NCBI GenBank assembly: GCA_050258555.1
Contig: JBLMZA010000128.1
Coordinates: 9,866 to 73,865, forward strand
Source of the DNA: CAISDA01 sp050258555
Lineage (GTDB): Bacteria > Bacteroidota > Ignavibacteria > UBA10030 > UBA8401
Direction: 5' to 3'
Length of the DNA stretch: 64,000 bases
The notes under the pieces are model-generated. The model saw nothing but the letters and a program-made list of their open reading frames with translations, did no database searches and was not told the DNA's origin. Within the stretch, counting starts at the first letter, position 1; each line of letters starts with the position of its first letter. This document shows, piece by piece, positions 35,483-44,913 of this stretch. Both the position numbers and the translations under genes were made by a program.

Positions 35483-37412
35483 GGCGGGCTCCTTCTTCAT
35501 GCTTGCGTGGAACGAGGAATGTGGCCGAATGTCCCATGATGTTCCATATGCCCTCGTCTGTTTCACACGGTGCGTAGCCGCATCCGCCGTATTTCGGATC
35601 TTCGCTCATCCATCCGATCGTCCAGCGCATCTCTTCCGGAGGCGCCAGGAGCGGCTCCGGTACAATCGAAGGAGTAAAGTCGCTTCCGAAATTGATCATG
35701 AGCAGACGGTCCGCGCCGTCATCGGCGAAGAAGCGCATGACAAACGCGTCGTCATTCAGCACGGCTCCGTCCATCATGCCGGCGCGGAGCGAGCGCAGCA
35801 CGGCGTCTTCCTTCCTCAGATGGATCAGATCGCGGTGCAGTGCGTATATCGGTGCATGCGTTTTCCGCTCGGAGAAGTCAAGCTTGCACTTTTCATATGT
35901 CGCCGGATCGGTCGGATCGTCCAGCCGCGCCTGCATCTCGGGAGTTGCGACGCTCGGAAACTGCGCCATGAATTCTTCCCTTCCTTTTTTCACGAGCCTG
36001 CCGAGTTCCGGATTGTGATCGACGAAAAAGAGAAACGGCGCGCGCGAGCAGAATTCCTGTCCCTGAAAGAGCATCGGCGTAGCCGGGGAAAGAAGCAGCA
36101 TCGCGGTTGCCGTGCGGAACATGGCTGGAGCCGTCTGCGCATGTATGCGCATGCCGCAGCCCGAATTGGCGACCTGGTCGTGGTTCTGAAGGAATGCGAC
36201 GAAGTTCGACGGCCTGAGGCCGAATGTCGGCGTGCCGCGCCGCTGATGCTGCCATGCGTAGCGCTGTCCCTGATAGAGATATCCCCATTTAAGCGCCGAG
36301 AGCAGCTCCTGCGCCTTGCCGGCATAATCGGTGTAGTAGGCCTCGGCGCGTCCCGTGAGACGCACCATGATCGAATGATGGAAATCGTCGTTCCACAATC
36401 CGTCGAAGCCGAATCCGCCTTCGGTCACGCGCCGGACATGCCGCACCTTCTGCGATTCGTTCTCCGCGATGAAGAGCGTGCGCTTGCGCCCGGCGGCCGA
36501 GCGGGCCTGCATGCAGACTTCGGCGAGAATGTGCGTGTGCGACTCGTCGAAGATCTGATGCGTCGCATCGAAACGGAATCCGTCGAAGTGATATTCTTCG
36601 ATCCAATAGACCGCATTCGAAACGAAAAACTCGCGGACGCTCTTCGCATTCTTTCCGTCGAAGTTGATGGCGTCGCCCCATTCGTTGGGATACTTGTCCG
36701 TGAAATAATCTTTGGCAAATGCGCGCAGGTAGTTGCCGTCGGGGCCGAAGTGGTTGTAGACGACATCGAGGATCACGCCGAGGCCGAGTTGGTGGGCCCG
36801 GTCGATGAACCGCCGGTAGTCGTCCGGCTCGCCGTAGATGCGCGCGGGAGCAAAGAGATCGACGCCGTCATATCCCCATCCGTAGCGTCCGGGGAAATCC
36901 GCGATCGGCATGAGTTCGATGACCGTCACGCCGAGCCGGGCGAGTTCTTCAAGTTCCTGCATCGCCGCGGCGATCGTGCCTTCGCGCGTGAACGTGCCGA
37001 TATGCAGTTCATAGATGACCTGCCCTTCGGCCGTGAGTCCCTTCCACTCCCCGTCGCTCCATTCGAACTTCGTCGGATCGACGACGCAGGACGGCCCGTG
37101 AGGACCCTCGGGCTGGAGCCGTGATGCGGGATCGGGATAGAGTTCGGGCTTCTCGTCGATTCTGTAGCGGTAGAGCGATCCGGCGCGGGCCTCAGTGATG
37201 GCTCCCGAAAAATATCCGTTGCGCTCATCCTTCAATGGAAAGCTTTTCTGTACGGGATGCTTTGCGCCGCTTTTTTCTTCGAGAACGAGTTCGACTTTTT
37301 TATGGCCGGGCGCCCACACTCTGAAATGCACGCCTCCTTGGTCCGTCACTTCCGCGCCGATGGGAAGAGCGCGGAACTGCTTGACATTAATTTCTCCGAC
37401 TCGGGTCTGCAT
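35475..37412 (-). CDS. treZ: Malto-oligosyltrehalose trehalohydrolase (TreZ)
   Basis: 645 residues, GH13 with an N-terminal CBM48-like domain (GGVHFRVWAPGHKKVELVLE). It cleaves trehalose from the product of TreY. Motifs: LDVVYNHFGPDGNYL, nucleophile Asp in DGFRFDATHQIFD, acid Glu in RTLFIAENES, and FLQNHDQVANS. A weak AGGGC lies before the ATG. The stop overlaps the start of the debranching enzyme gene by 8 bases, so the two are co-translated. The 126-base gap upstream (37413-37538) shows no clear promoter. Confidence 0.95.
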   Translation of the reverse strand: MQTRVGEINVKQFRALPIGAEVTDQGGVHFRVWAPGHKKVELVLEEKSGAKHPVQKSFPLKDERNGYFSGAITEARAGSLYRYRIDEKPELYPDPASRLQPEGPHGPSCVVDPTKFEWSDGEWKGLTAEGQVIYELHIGTFTREGTIAAAMQELEELARLGVTVIELMPIADFPGRYGWGYDGVDLFAPARIYGEPDDYRRFIDRAHQLGLGVILDVVYNHFGPDGNYLRAFAKDYFTDKYPNEWGDAINFDGKNAKSVREFFVSNAVYWIEEYHFDGFRFDATHQIFDESHTHILAEVCMQARSAAGRKRTLFIAENESQKVRHVRRVTEGGFGFDGLWNDDFHHSIMVRLTGRAEAYYTDYAGKAQELLSALKWGYLYQGQRYAWQHQRRGTPTFGLRPSNFVAFLQNHDQVANSGCGMRIHAQTAPAMFRTATAMLLLSPATPMLFQGQEFCSRAPFLFFVDHNPELGRLVKKGREEFMAQFPSVATPEMQARLDDPTDPATYEKCKLDFSERKTHAPIYALHRDLIHLRKEDAVLRSLRAGMMDGAVLNDDAFVMRFFADDGADRLLMINFGSDFTPSIVPEPLLAPPEEMRWTIGWMSEDPKYGGCGYAPCETDEGIWNIMGHSATFLVPRKHEEGARHA

Positions 37413-37538
37413 AGGCGATGCCCTGTGGGATTAATGTGTACAATTTTTTCGATGCTGTGAGTTATTCCGGAGAGATCCTGCGGTGCATTCCCTTGCTGCC
37501 TCTATGATGAACACGACCCGGGAATGCGATGGTTCCGT

Positions 37539-38258
37539 TTATTCATCCGAGACGGCGTCGGCATCGCACATGAACACGAGCGATCCCGATTCGGCGCGGA
37601 CGAGCGTCGAAGGCATCTCCTTTGTCGGGGGTTCGGAGGAGCGGAGGCGCCTGATCACCGGCGCCTTGCTCCTGCCCGAGACGAAAAAGAGAATGTGGCG
37701 CGAACGGTTGATCACCGGCAGCGTCAGCGACACGCGCCAGACATTCAGCTTCGGAACGAAGACCGCCGCCGCCGTCTTTTCCTTCTCATCGAGGATGTCG
37801 GTGCCCGGAAACAGGGATGCCGTATGCCCGTCCTCGCCGATGCCGAGCATCATCAGATCGAATGTCCGATCGGGCATGTATGCGGCAAGCTCCCGCTCGT
37901 ACAAGACGGCCGCATCCTCCGGAGGCATCTCGCCGTGTATGCGGTGGATGTGATCGGCGGCCAGCGGCACGTGCGAAAGCAGCGAACTGTGCGCCATGCC
38001 GAAATTGCTTTCGGGATCGGTCGGAGGCACCATGCGCTCATCGCCGAAATAGACGTGCAGCGCATTCCAGTCGATCTGCTGCTTGTAGGGCTCGCTTCCG
38101 AGCATGCGGTGAAGCCCCTGGGGCGAATGGCCTCCCGAAAACGCGCAGTGACAGACGCCGCGCGCGGCAACGGCCTCGCCGATGGTGCGGACGATCTCGC
38201 CCGCGGCGGCGACCTCGAGCTCGTAGAGCGAATTCAGTGTGATGAATGTTTTACGCAT
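37539..38258 (-). CDS. pgl: 6-phosphogluconolactonase
   Basis: 239 residues. It hydrolyses 6-phosphogluconolactone to 6-phosphogluconate, the second step of the oxidative pentose phosphate pathway. FSGGHSPQGLHRML, YFGDERMVPPTDPESNFGMA and LGIGEDGHTASLFPG are the family signatures. GGAGGGAGGG precedes the ATG, which lies 8 bases inside the zwf end, so the two are coupled. Longer open frame upstream is zwf antiphase sequence and was not used. A long-loop inverted repeat lies just beyond the stop. Confidence 0.95.
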   Translation of the reverse strand: MRKTFITLNSLYELEVAAAGEIVRTIGEAVAARGVCHCAFSGGHSPQGLHRMLGSEPYKQQIDWNALHVYFGDERMVPPTDPESNFGMAHSSLLSHVPLAADHIHRIHGEMPPEDAAVLYERELAAYMPDRTFDLMMLGIGEDGHTASLFPGTDILDEKEKTAAAVFVPKLNVWRVSLTLPVINRSRHILFFVSGRSKAPVIRRLRSSEPPTKEMPSTLVRAESGSLVFMCDADAVSDE

Positions 38259-39711
38259 CGCGCCCTCCCTCCATGCATCCGACAATCCACCAATGGCCTT
38301 CATGGGCCAACAGTTCGTCCGCCGCTTCAGGCCCCCATGATCCGGGAGCGTAGACGGCAAGCTTCGGACCGTAGATGCTTGCCCAGCCCGCACGGATCGA
38401 ATCGATGAACTTCCATGCCAGCTCGATCTCGTCGCTGCGCGTGAAGAGCGAGGCATCGCCGTTGAGCGCATCGAGCAGCAGACGTTCATAGGCGCCGGGC
38501 GAGGAATCCGTTTCGCGTGCATGAGGATTCTGAAACGCCATCGCCACCGGCAGCGTCTTCATTCCCTGATCGGGCTCCTTCGTGATGAAACGCAGATGAA
38601 TGCCTTCATCGGGCTGTATGCAGATGCTGAGCCTGTTCGTGTAGAGTTCGGTCATGCCGGTCTGCGTATCGAAAATCTGCGTGGGCGGGCGGCGGAACTG
38701 GATGATGATCTCCGTCGCCTTTTCCTTCAGCATCTTGCCCGAGCGAAGATAAAACGGCACGCCCTGCCACCTCCAGTTGTCGATGTAGAGCCGGAGCGCG
38801 GCATAGGTCTCCACGCCCGAATCGGGAGCGACGCCTTCTTCGTTTCGGTAACCTTCATACTGCGCGCGCACGGTGTTGCGCGAGGAATGCTCCGGAGCGA
38901 TTTCGCGCAGCGCCTGGATCACTTTCACCTTTTCATTCCGGAGGGCGTCGGCTTCGATCAATGCGGGAGGCTCCATCGCCACCAGCGTGAGCAGCTGCAG
39001 GAGATGATTCTGGAACATATCGCGCAGCGCTCCGGCCTTTTCGTAATACCCGGCGCGGTGCTCGACGCCGACCGATTCTGCGACCGTGATCTGCACATGA
39101 TCGATGTAGTTCCTGTTCCACAGCGGCTCGAAGATCGCGTTGCCGAACCGGAAGATCAGGACGTTCTGCACGGTTTCCTTGCCGAGATAATGATCGATGT
39201 GATAGATCTGCTGCTCGCTGAGATGACGCAGAATGTTCCTGTTCAGATCGAGACAGGATTGCAGATCGGAACCGAAGGGCTTCTCGATAACCACGCGGCG
39301 GTACCCTTGTCCGTTTTTCTCGGCGGCAAGTCCCGATGTTCCCAGATGTTCTATCGCCGATGCGTACAGGTCGGGCGCGATGGCAAGATAGAAGAGACAG
39401 TTGAACGAGTCCCCCTTCAGCTGTTTCATCCGTTCTGCCAGCGCCGCATAGTCTTCTTCCTTTGCGATATCGGCGGACTGATAAAAAAGCAGACGACCGA
39501 ATTCGTCCCATGCCGCGTCGTCCTGCTTGTCCTTCACCGTTTTATGCATCTGGCTTCGGAAGTCCTCATCCGTCATCTTCCTCCTGGCGGCGCCGAGCAC
39601 CACCGTGTCCTCCGGAAGCCGCTTTTTGACATGCAGCGCATACAGCGCCGGAATGAGCTTCCGCGATGTCAGATCGCCCGATGCGCCGAATATGACGATG
39701 ATTGTACTCAT
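38251..39711 (-). CDS. zwf: Glucose-6-phosphate dehydrogenase
   Basis: 486 residues. It oxidises glucose 6-phosphate with NADP to the lactone. The nucleotide-binding start IIVIFGASGDLTSRKLIPAL, RVVIEKPFGSDLQS and the active-site IDHYLGKETVQNVL are all intact. GGGAGAG precedes the ATG. It overlaps pgl and, with gnd at 50490, supplies all three oxidative pentose phosphate enzymes in this window. Confidence 0.97.
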   Translation of the reverse strand: MSTIIVIFGASGDLTSRKLIPALYALHVKKRLPEDTVVLGAARRKMTDEDFRSQMHKTVKDKQDDAAWDEFGRLLFYQSADIAKEEDYAALAERMKQLKGDSFNCLFYLAIAPDLYASAIEHLGTSGLAAEKNGQGYRRVVIEKPFGSDLQSCLDLNRNILRHLSEQQIYHIDHYLGKETVQNVLIFRFGNAIFEPLWNRNYIDHVQITVAESVGVEHRAGYYEKAGALRDMFQNHLLQLLTLVAMEPPALIEADALRNEKVKVIQALREIAPEHSSRNTVRAQYEGYRNEEGVAPDSGVETYAALRLYIDNWRWQGVPFYLRSGKMLKEKATEIIIQFRRPPTQIFDTQTGMTELYTNRLSICIQPDEGIHLRFITKEPDQGMKTLPVAMAFQNPHARETDSSPGAYERLLLDALNGDASLFTRSDEIELAWKFIDSIRAGWASIYGPKLAVYAPGSWGPEAADELLAHEGHWWIVGCMEGGRDA

Positions 39712-39750
39712 GATGGAGCTCTCCCTTCTCGGTATGCCGGATGCCGCCGG

Positions 39751-42700
39751 CTACTTCAACACCATCATCGTTTTTGCCGCCGAGCGCGATTCCTGGATGA
39801 GACGGCAGATGTAGATGCCGCTTGCCAGACCCGATGCGTCGAAGTTGTGCGTGTAGCGTCCAGGCAGATGCGCCCGGTCAACGAGCGTTCTCACGCGCCG
39901 GCCCAGAACGTCGAAGACCGCCAGTTCTGCCCGGCCCTTCTCGGCAATCTCATAGGTGATCGTGGTCGAGGGATTGAACGGATTCGGATAATTCTGCGCA
40001 AGGCCGAATGTGAACGCGGCAAGCGGCGGATTTTCTATGTCCGTTATTGCACCGCGCTTCCAGGGGCCGACGGCAAAGGCCGGACTCACGATCAGCTCGC
40101 TTGCGTTGCCGTACGCATCGGCCACGCGCACGCGCAGATCGATGGCGGCGGAATCTTTCGAAGTCCAGGCGGAAAGATCCGCCGAAAAGAGCGCGCCCGA
40201 TGTGCCGGGATCCGAACGGACCAATGCGACGGGTATGCGCGCCCAGTTCGGCGCGCCGTAGCGGCGCATCTCGACGACGGTCGATTCGGGCACGGGAAGC
40301 TGGAACGGATACGCATAAACTTTCGATGCGAAGACGAGCGTGAGCGCATCGTTCTGTTTCACGCGCTGCGCGATCGATCCGTTTCTTCCGATGATGCGCA
40401 TCGATGTGAAGACGGGCGGATCGGGAACCGCTTTCGTCAGATCGACGGAATTCGTCATCCGAAGCCGGGCGCGCACGTCCCCCACATCATACGTCTCCGC
40501 CTCGTAGCGGATGTCGTATGCGGCGGCCGGCACGGGAAACGGCGCATGTGCTTCGGCAAGATTTCCCTGATACAGCGTTCTTCCGTGTTTATCGGCAATG
40601 ACGTACGTCGCCGACACGACATCGCCGTAGCGGTTCTCCGAAACCGGACCGCGAAAGATCGGATCGAACTGTATCGATGTTCCGCTTGCATTGTTATAGG
40701 AGCGGTTCAGGATCGACACGGGCCCTGCTCCGAGCGTCGTGGTGCCTCCGGACGGCGAACAGAACGAGGCGATCGTCCGCCCGGTCACAAGTCCCGAAAG
40801 GACGCTGTCGTTGACGATGGAAAAATGGGGCGACGCGTAATCGACCACATCCCGCGAAAGATCCGAATGATTGACATGGAAGCGGATCGATGAGCCGTAA
40901 ACGGGATCAACCGGCTTCATCAGATGCAGCGCCACCTCGGCGCTGCCATCGGAAGCATCGACCGTATCGACGGCCACCTGCGCCGCATTGAAGAATTCGC
41001 TCCCGCCGTTCTGCAGGACGGCATCCACTTCCGCATAGATCTTCGCCCGTTGCACAGAAGAAGGCAGCATGAAGCGCACGGTCTGCTTTTTATAGAGCGA
41101 TGGATCGTTCGTCATCCGGAGATCGGACGATATTCCCTTCACGGCCGGAAATTGCGGAATGAATACCCGCTTCGATCCCGAGCAGTCGACGAGGCTTTCC
41201 ATGCCGTAGAATGTGACCGCCGGCGATGCCGGCGTGACCAAAAGCGAATGCTGCCCTTCCTCGAACGGAATCCACAGCCACATGGTGGTCGGCAAATCGA
41301 CGCGGAGCAGCGCCTGCGATCCCTTTCTGCCGCGCAGTGCGACGCCGTTGTCATCGACGCCTTCAAGCGAGACGATATGGCGCGCATCATCGGGCGTGAA
41401 GGCAATGCGCTGCAGATCCGGGAATGCGACGTGTTCCTTTGTGACCAGTTTCCGAAGCGAAGGATAATAGACGGCGAAATCGTAGGCGTCGGAGGGAAGA
41501 CCGATCACGCGCGCCGTCGTCCTATCCTTCCAGATGACCTTCGAGTCGGTCCGGCCGTAGGTTGAGGTGATCAGATACTCGCTGCCGGATCCGACAAAGC
41601 GGACATCGCTGTCGCTGAACTCGAGGAGCATCTGCCGCGCCCGCGTGAAGGCCCAGGGAATGCGCAGCGTGTCTGCTGAACCGGCCACCACGGCCGATCC
41701 GCCGAATATGAAGATGTCGTCGTCCGCAATCGGCACTGCCGCATTGTCGACGGAGAGAGAGACGATCACGGCAAGCGAGGCGCCCGGTGCAAGCGTGAAC
41801 GAGCGCGGCTGCGCCGAAAGCGTGACGCCGCCTCTCATGCCGGTCCATGCGATCTCAAATTGCTGGGGACCGGGGCGCCGGTTTGTCACACGCAGCGTCT
41901 CGGAGGCCGTCCAGACCGGGAGCGAAGGATCATCGAAGCCGTACTCGATCGAACTGGGCACGGCGAACGTGCGCTGCGACAGCGCCCGCATGGCGTCGGC
42001 CCTGCCCGAGCCCAGCAGCATCACATCCGTGCCGAGATCGGCCGACGAATTCACGAGCGCCGATTTGATCTCGTCCGGCGTCAGGCTCCGATCGGCCGAT
42101 TTGAGGAGCGCCGCCATGCCCGCGATCATCGGAGACGCCATCGATGTGCCGCTCTTGTAGGCGAGTCCTCCCCCGATCGCAAGCGAATGGATATTCACGC
42201 CCGGCGCGGCAATATCCGGCTTGATGCCGAATGTGCGCGATGAGGGTCCTTTCGAGGAAAAGTCGGCGGCTTTGTCCGAGGCGTCGACCGCGCCAACGGT
42301 GATCGCGCGGCGCGCCGTGCCCGGACTGGAGATCGTTTCCATCGACGTGAAATAATAATTATGCTCCTTGCCCTGTACGGGAACGAACCGGCCGCTGTTG
42401 CCGGCCGAAATGCAGAATGTCACGCCGAGCTCCGTCGCCTGATCGACGGCGGTCGACTTCGCATCATCGGGATCGCCGTTGTCCGAGCCCAGGCTCAGGT
42501 TGACGATATCGAGATGGTCGCTCTCGTCTCCGTTTCCGTCCGGATCGACCGCGTGCTCGATCGCCTCGAGAATATCGCTTTCCTTCCCCTTGCCCTGCGC
42601 ATCGAGCACTTTGTAGGCGACAAGCGCGGCCTCGGGAGCGAATCCCTGCACGCCGCTTCCGTGCGCGGCGATGATGCCCGCCACATGCGTGCCGTGCCCG

Positions 42701-43314
42701 TTGTCATCCATCGGATCGGCATCCCGATTGACGAAATCGTATCCGCCTTCCACCGTGTATCCGGGACCGATGTGGCCGCCCAGGGCCGGATGCCGGTAAT
42801 CGATTCCCGTATCGAGCACGCCGATTCTCACGCCCCGGCCTCTGGTGCCGAATGCCGTCCAGGCCTGATCCGTCCGCGTCTGCACGATGCTGGTTTCAAG
42901 ATGCGCCGCAACAGGATGGTCGGCATGGACCGCCTTGACGTAAGGCAGCTGCGCAAGTGCCGGAATCTCGGAGGCGGGCACGCTCACGGCGGCGCCGAAG
43001 AACGCCTTATAATACTTCTTCATGAGTGCCGGGGCCTGAACGCCGCTTTTTTTAAGGCCGGACGCGCCCGTGAGGTGCGAGGAAAAATCGCTGAAGCGCT
43101 TTTCATAAAACCCGGCATCGCTTGCGGCAACCGACGTGCGCCGCGCAAGAAAGAGCGGCGCTTCCTTGAATTCCACGATGACCGGAGCGATGGAATCGGC
43201 GGGAGCCGCCTCCTGCCCAAGCACGATGCCCTGTGCGCGCGAGGGCGCCGGCTGCCGTGCCTGAGCGACGACGATCTGCTGAACGAAACACAACAGTAAC
43301 AGAAAATATTTCAT
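39751..43314 (-). CDS. Secreted subtilisin-like S8 protease with type IX secretion sorting domain
   Basis: 1187 residues. A Sec signal peptide (MKYFLLLLCFVQQIVVAQA) precedes an inhibitor-like propeptide (to about 130). The catalytic triad is intact: Asp in GVLDTGIDYRHPALGG, His in DDNGHGTHVAGIIAAHG, Ser in SGTSMASPMIAGMAALL, and the oxyanion Asn in CISAGNSG. Beta-rich domains follow. The last 85 residues are a type A sorting domain (NYPNPFNPSTTITYEI, LGRRVRTLV, ASGLASGIYICRL) that directs export and anchoring by the type IX system. It is three bases from the Rieske oxidoreductase gene. Substrate unknown. Confidence 0.93.
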   Translation of the reverse strand: MKYFLLLLCFVQQIVVAQARQPAPSRAQGIVLGQEAAPADSIAPVIVEFKEAPLFLARRTSVAASDAGFYEKRFSDFSSHLTGASGLKKSGVQAPALMKKYYKAFFGAAVSVPASEIPALAQLPYVKAVHADHPVAAHLETSIVQTRTDQAWTAFGTRGRGVRIGVLDTGIDYRHPALGGHIGPGYTVEGGYDFVNRDADPMDDNGHGTHVAGIIAAHGSGVQGFAPEAALVAYKVLDAQGKGKESDILEAIEHAVDPDGNGDESDHLDIVNLSLGSDNGDPDDAKSTAVDQATELGVTFCISAGNSGRFVPVQGKEHNYYFTSMETISSPGTARRAITVGAVDASDKAADFSSKGPSSRTFGIKPDIAAPGVNIHSLAIGGGLAYKSGTSMASPMIAGMAALLKSADRSLTPDEIKSALVNSSADLGTDVMLLGSGRADAMRALSQRTFAVPSSIEYGFDDPSLPVWTASETLRVTNRRPGPQQFEIAWTGMRGGVTLSAQPRSFTLAPGASLAVIVSLSVDNAAVPIADDDIFIFGGSAVVAGSADTLRIPWAFTRARQMLLEFSDSDVRFVGSGSEYLITSTYGRTDSKVIWKDRTTARVIGLPSDAYDFAVYYPSLRKLVTKEHVAFPDLQRIAFTPDDARHIVSLEGVDDNGVALRGRKGSQALLRVDLPTTMWLWIPFEEGQHSLLVTPASPAVTFYGMESLVDCSGSKRVFIPQFPAVKGISSDLRMTNDPSLYKKQTVRFMLPSSVQRAKIYAEVDAVLQNGGSEFFNAAQVAVDTVDASDGSAEVALHLMKPVDPVYGSSIRFHVNHSDLSRDVVDYASPHFSIVNDSVLSGLVTGRTIASFCSPSGGTTTLGAGPVSILNRSYNNASGTSIQFDPIFRGPVSENRYGDVVSATYVIADKHGRTLYQGNLAEAHAPFPVPAAAYDIRYEAETYDVGDVRARLRMTNSVDLTKAVPDPPVFTSMRIIGRNGSIAQRVKQNDALTLVFASKVYAYPFQLPVPESTVVEMRRYGAPNWARIPVALVRSDPGTSGALFSADLSAWTSKDSAAIDLRVRVADAYGNASELIVSPAFAVGPWKRGAITDIENPPLAAFTFGLAQNYPNPFNPSTTITYEIAEKGRAELAVFDVLGRRVRTLVDRAHLPGRYTHNFDASGLASGIYICRLIQESRSAAKTMMVLK

Positions 43315-43317
43315 GCA

Positions 43318-44844
43318 TCATTCCTCGACGGGTGTGAGAGGGGAGATTGCCGGGCCATTGATCACATGGCCGTCGATGTTATCGAAACGCGATCCGTGGC
43401 AGGGACAGTCCCATGTTTTTTCAAGAGGATTCCAGGAGACGATGCATTTCAGATGCGTGCAGACGGCCGAATGCACATGAAAATCGCCTTCAAGATCGCG
43501 ATAGACCGCATGCTTCTTCAGTCCCTCGCGGATCACCGCACCGCCGCCCGGCATCACGTCCGCCTTATGCTTCGCCTCGCCGCCCGTAATGAGTTCCATG
43601 TATTCCGCCGCAACATTGATATTCTCCTTCACGAACTCTCCCGCTCCCGCCAGCGTCATGCGCGAGGGATCGTAGAGCTTCGCCCAGGGATTTTCGCGGT
43701 TCATGATGAGATCGGTGATCAGCATGCCGGCAATGGTGCCATGCGTCATGCCGTTGCCGGAATCGCCCGTTGCAATATACACATTTTCCTCGTCCATCGG
43801 ATTGCGGCCGATATAGGCCAGTCCGTCCACGGGCTCCATCACCTGTCCGGACCATCGGTAGTCCACCGACTCGATCATCGGAAAGCGCTCGCGGGCCCAG
43901 CCTTCAAGGTTGTTCAATCGGAGTTCCTGATCGTGCGCCTGGCCGGTCTTGTGATCTTCTCCGCCGACGATCAGCATGTCGTAGCCGTCGAAAGGCGTCC
44001 GGCGCACATAATGATACGGATCGCCCGTGTCCCATAAAAGCATCAGCGGATAGGAATCTTTCGGAATGCGGGCGCCGATCACGTACGTGCGGTAGGGCGC
44101 CTGCTTCGTATGGATCGCCACAAGATTGTTGAACGGCGTGTTGGTGGCGATGACGACGGCCGCACAGGAAACGACCGCCCCCGTGCTCGTCTGCACCATC
44201 GCCGAGCTTCCGCCCTTGACCGTATCGGCATGCGTATAGGTATAGATCTCTCCGCCCATGCGGCGGATGGCATGCGCAAGGCCGTTCAGATATTTCATGA
44301 TGTGGAATTGTCCCTGCATCGGATATTTGACCGCCGCTCCGAAGTCGTAGCGTGCGTACGGAACCGATGCCGGGTATTCCATGCCGGGAATGCCAGTGCG
44401 CTTGCATGCCTCGAATTCATTCTTCAGCATGTCGGATGGACCGCCCGCATGGAGCACGAGATATCCGTCGAGCCGTGTGAATTCGCAGGCGATCGCTTCG
44501 CGTCCGACGATCTCTTCGATGCGGTCGACGGCGGCGCTGTGGCTGGCATAGGCCAGACGCGCTCCGTCGGCGCCGAAGGATTTTTCGATCTCCGCATAAT
44601 GCTCATCGAGCGCACTGGCCAGATGGGCCGTCGTGCGGCACGATTCTCCGCCCCCGACAAGACCGTCGTCGATCACGATCACGGACTTTCCCTCGCGCGC
44701 CAGATGATACGCCGTCGTCAACCCGGCGATTCCTGCGCCGACGACACAGACATCGGCCGTGGCGGTGCCGAAGAGCTGCGTGTGAGGCGCGGCTTCTTCC
44801 ATTGCCGCCCACACCGGGACTGATTCACCGGAATCCGGTTTCAT
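43318..44844 (-). CDS. FAD-dependent oxidoreductase with C-terminal Rieske [2Fe-2S] domain
   Basis: 508 residues. The N-terminus binds FAD (ADVCVVGAGIAGLTTAYHLA, DAO fold) and continues with a glycine-oxidase-like body ending IGRNPMDEENVYIATGDSG. The C-terminal 90 residues hold a Rieske cluster: ligands C-T-H in VCTHLKC and C-x2-H in CPCHGSRFD. The arrangement matches B. subtilis YhfW-like proteins, whose substrate is not settled. GGGGAGGAAA precedes the chosen ATG; a 10-codon longer frame has no site. It lies just before the S8 protease gene on the same strand. Confidence 0.93.
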   Translation of the reverse strand: MKPDSGESVPVWAAMEEAAPHTQLFGTATADVCVVGAGIAGLTTAYHLAREGKSVIVIDDGLVGGGESCRTTAHLASALDEHYAEIEKSFGADGARLAYASHSAAVDRIEEIVGREAIACEFTRLDGYLVLHAGGPSDMLKNEFEACKRTGIPGMEYPASVPYARYDFGAAVKYPMQGQFHIMKYLNGLAHAIRRMGGEIYTYTHADTVKGGSSAMVQTSTGAVVSCAAVVIATNTPFNNLVAIHTKQAPYRTYVIGARIPKDSYPLMLLWDTGDPYHYVRRTPFDGYDMLIVGGEDHKTGQAHDQELRLNNLEGWARERFPMIESVDYRWSGQVMEPVDGLAYIGRNPMDEENVYIATGDSGNGMTHGTIAGMLITDLIMNRENPWAKLYDPSRMTLAGAGEFVKENINVAAEYMELITGGEAKHKADVMPGGGAVIREGLKKHAVYRDLEGDFHVHSAVCTHLKCIVSWNPLEKTWDCPCHGSRFDNIDGHVINGPAISPLTPVEE

Positions 44845-44913
44845 CGCATTTCCTCCCCATGGTGAGTGTCGCATGTGACAACAGAAAGTTCTGGCAGGAT
44901 GGTTCCTCGCCGC

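Noticed and set aside
37485..37527. GCATTCCC...GGGAATGC inverted repeat after pgl
   Set aside because: The loop is 27 bases and the repeat overlaps antisense coding content; I could not support it as a terminator.
38258..38522. Longer start for 6-phosphogluconolactonase
   Set aside because: The extra 88 codons are the antiphase reading of the conserved end of zwf; the ATG at 38258 has GGAGGGAGGG.
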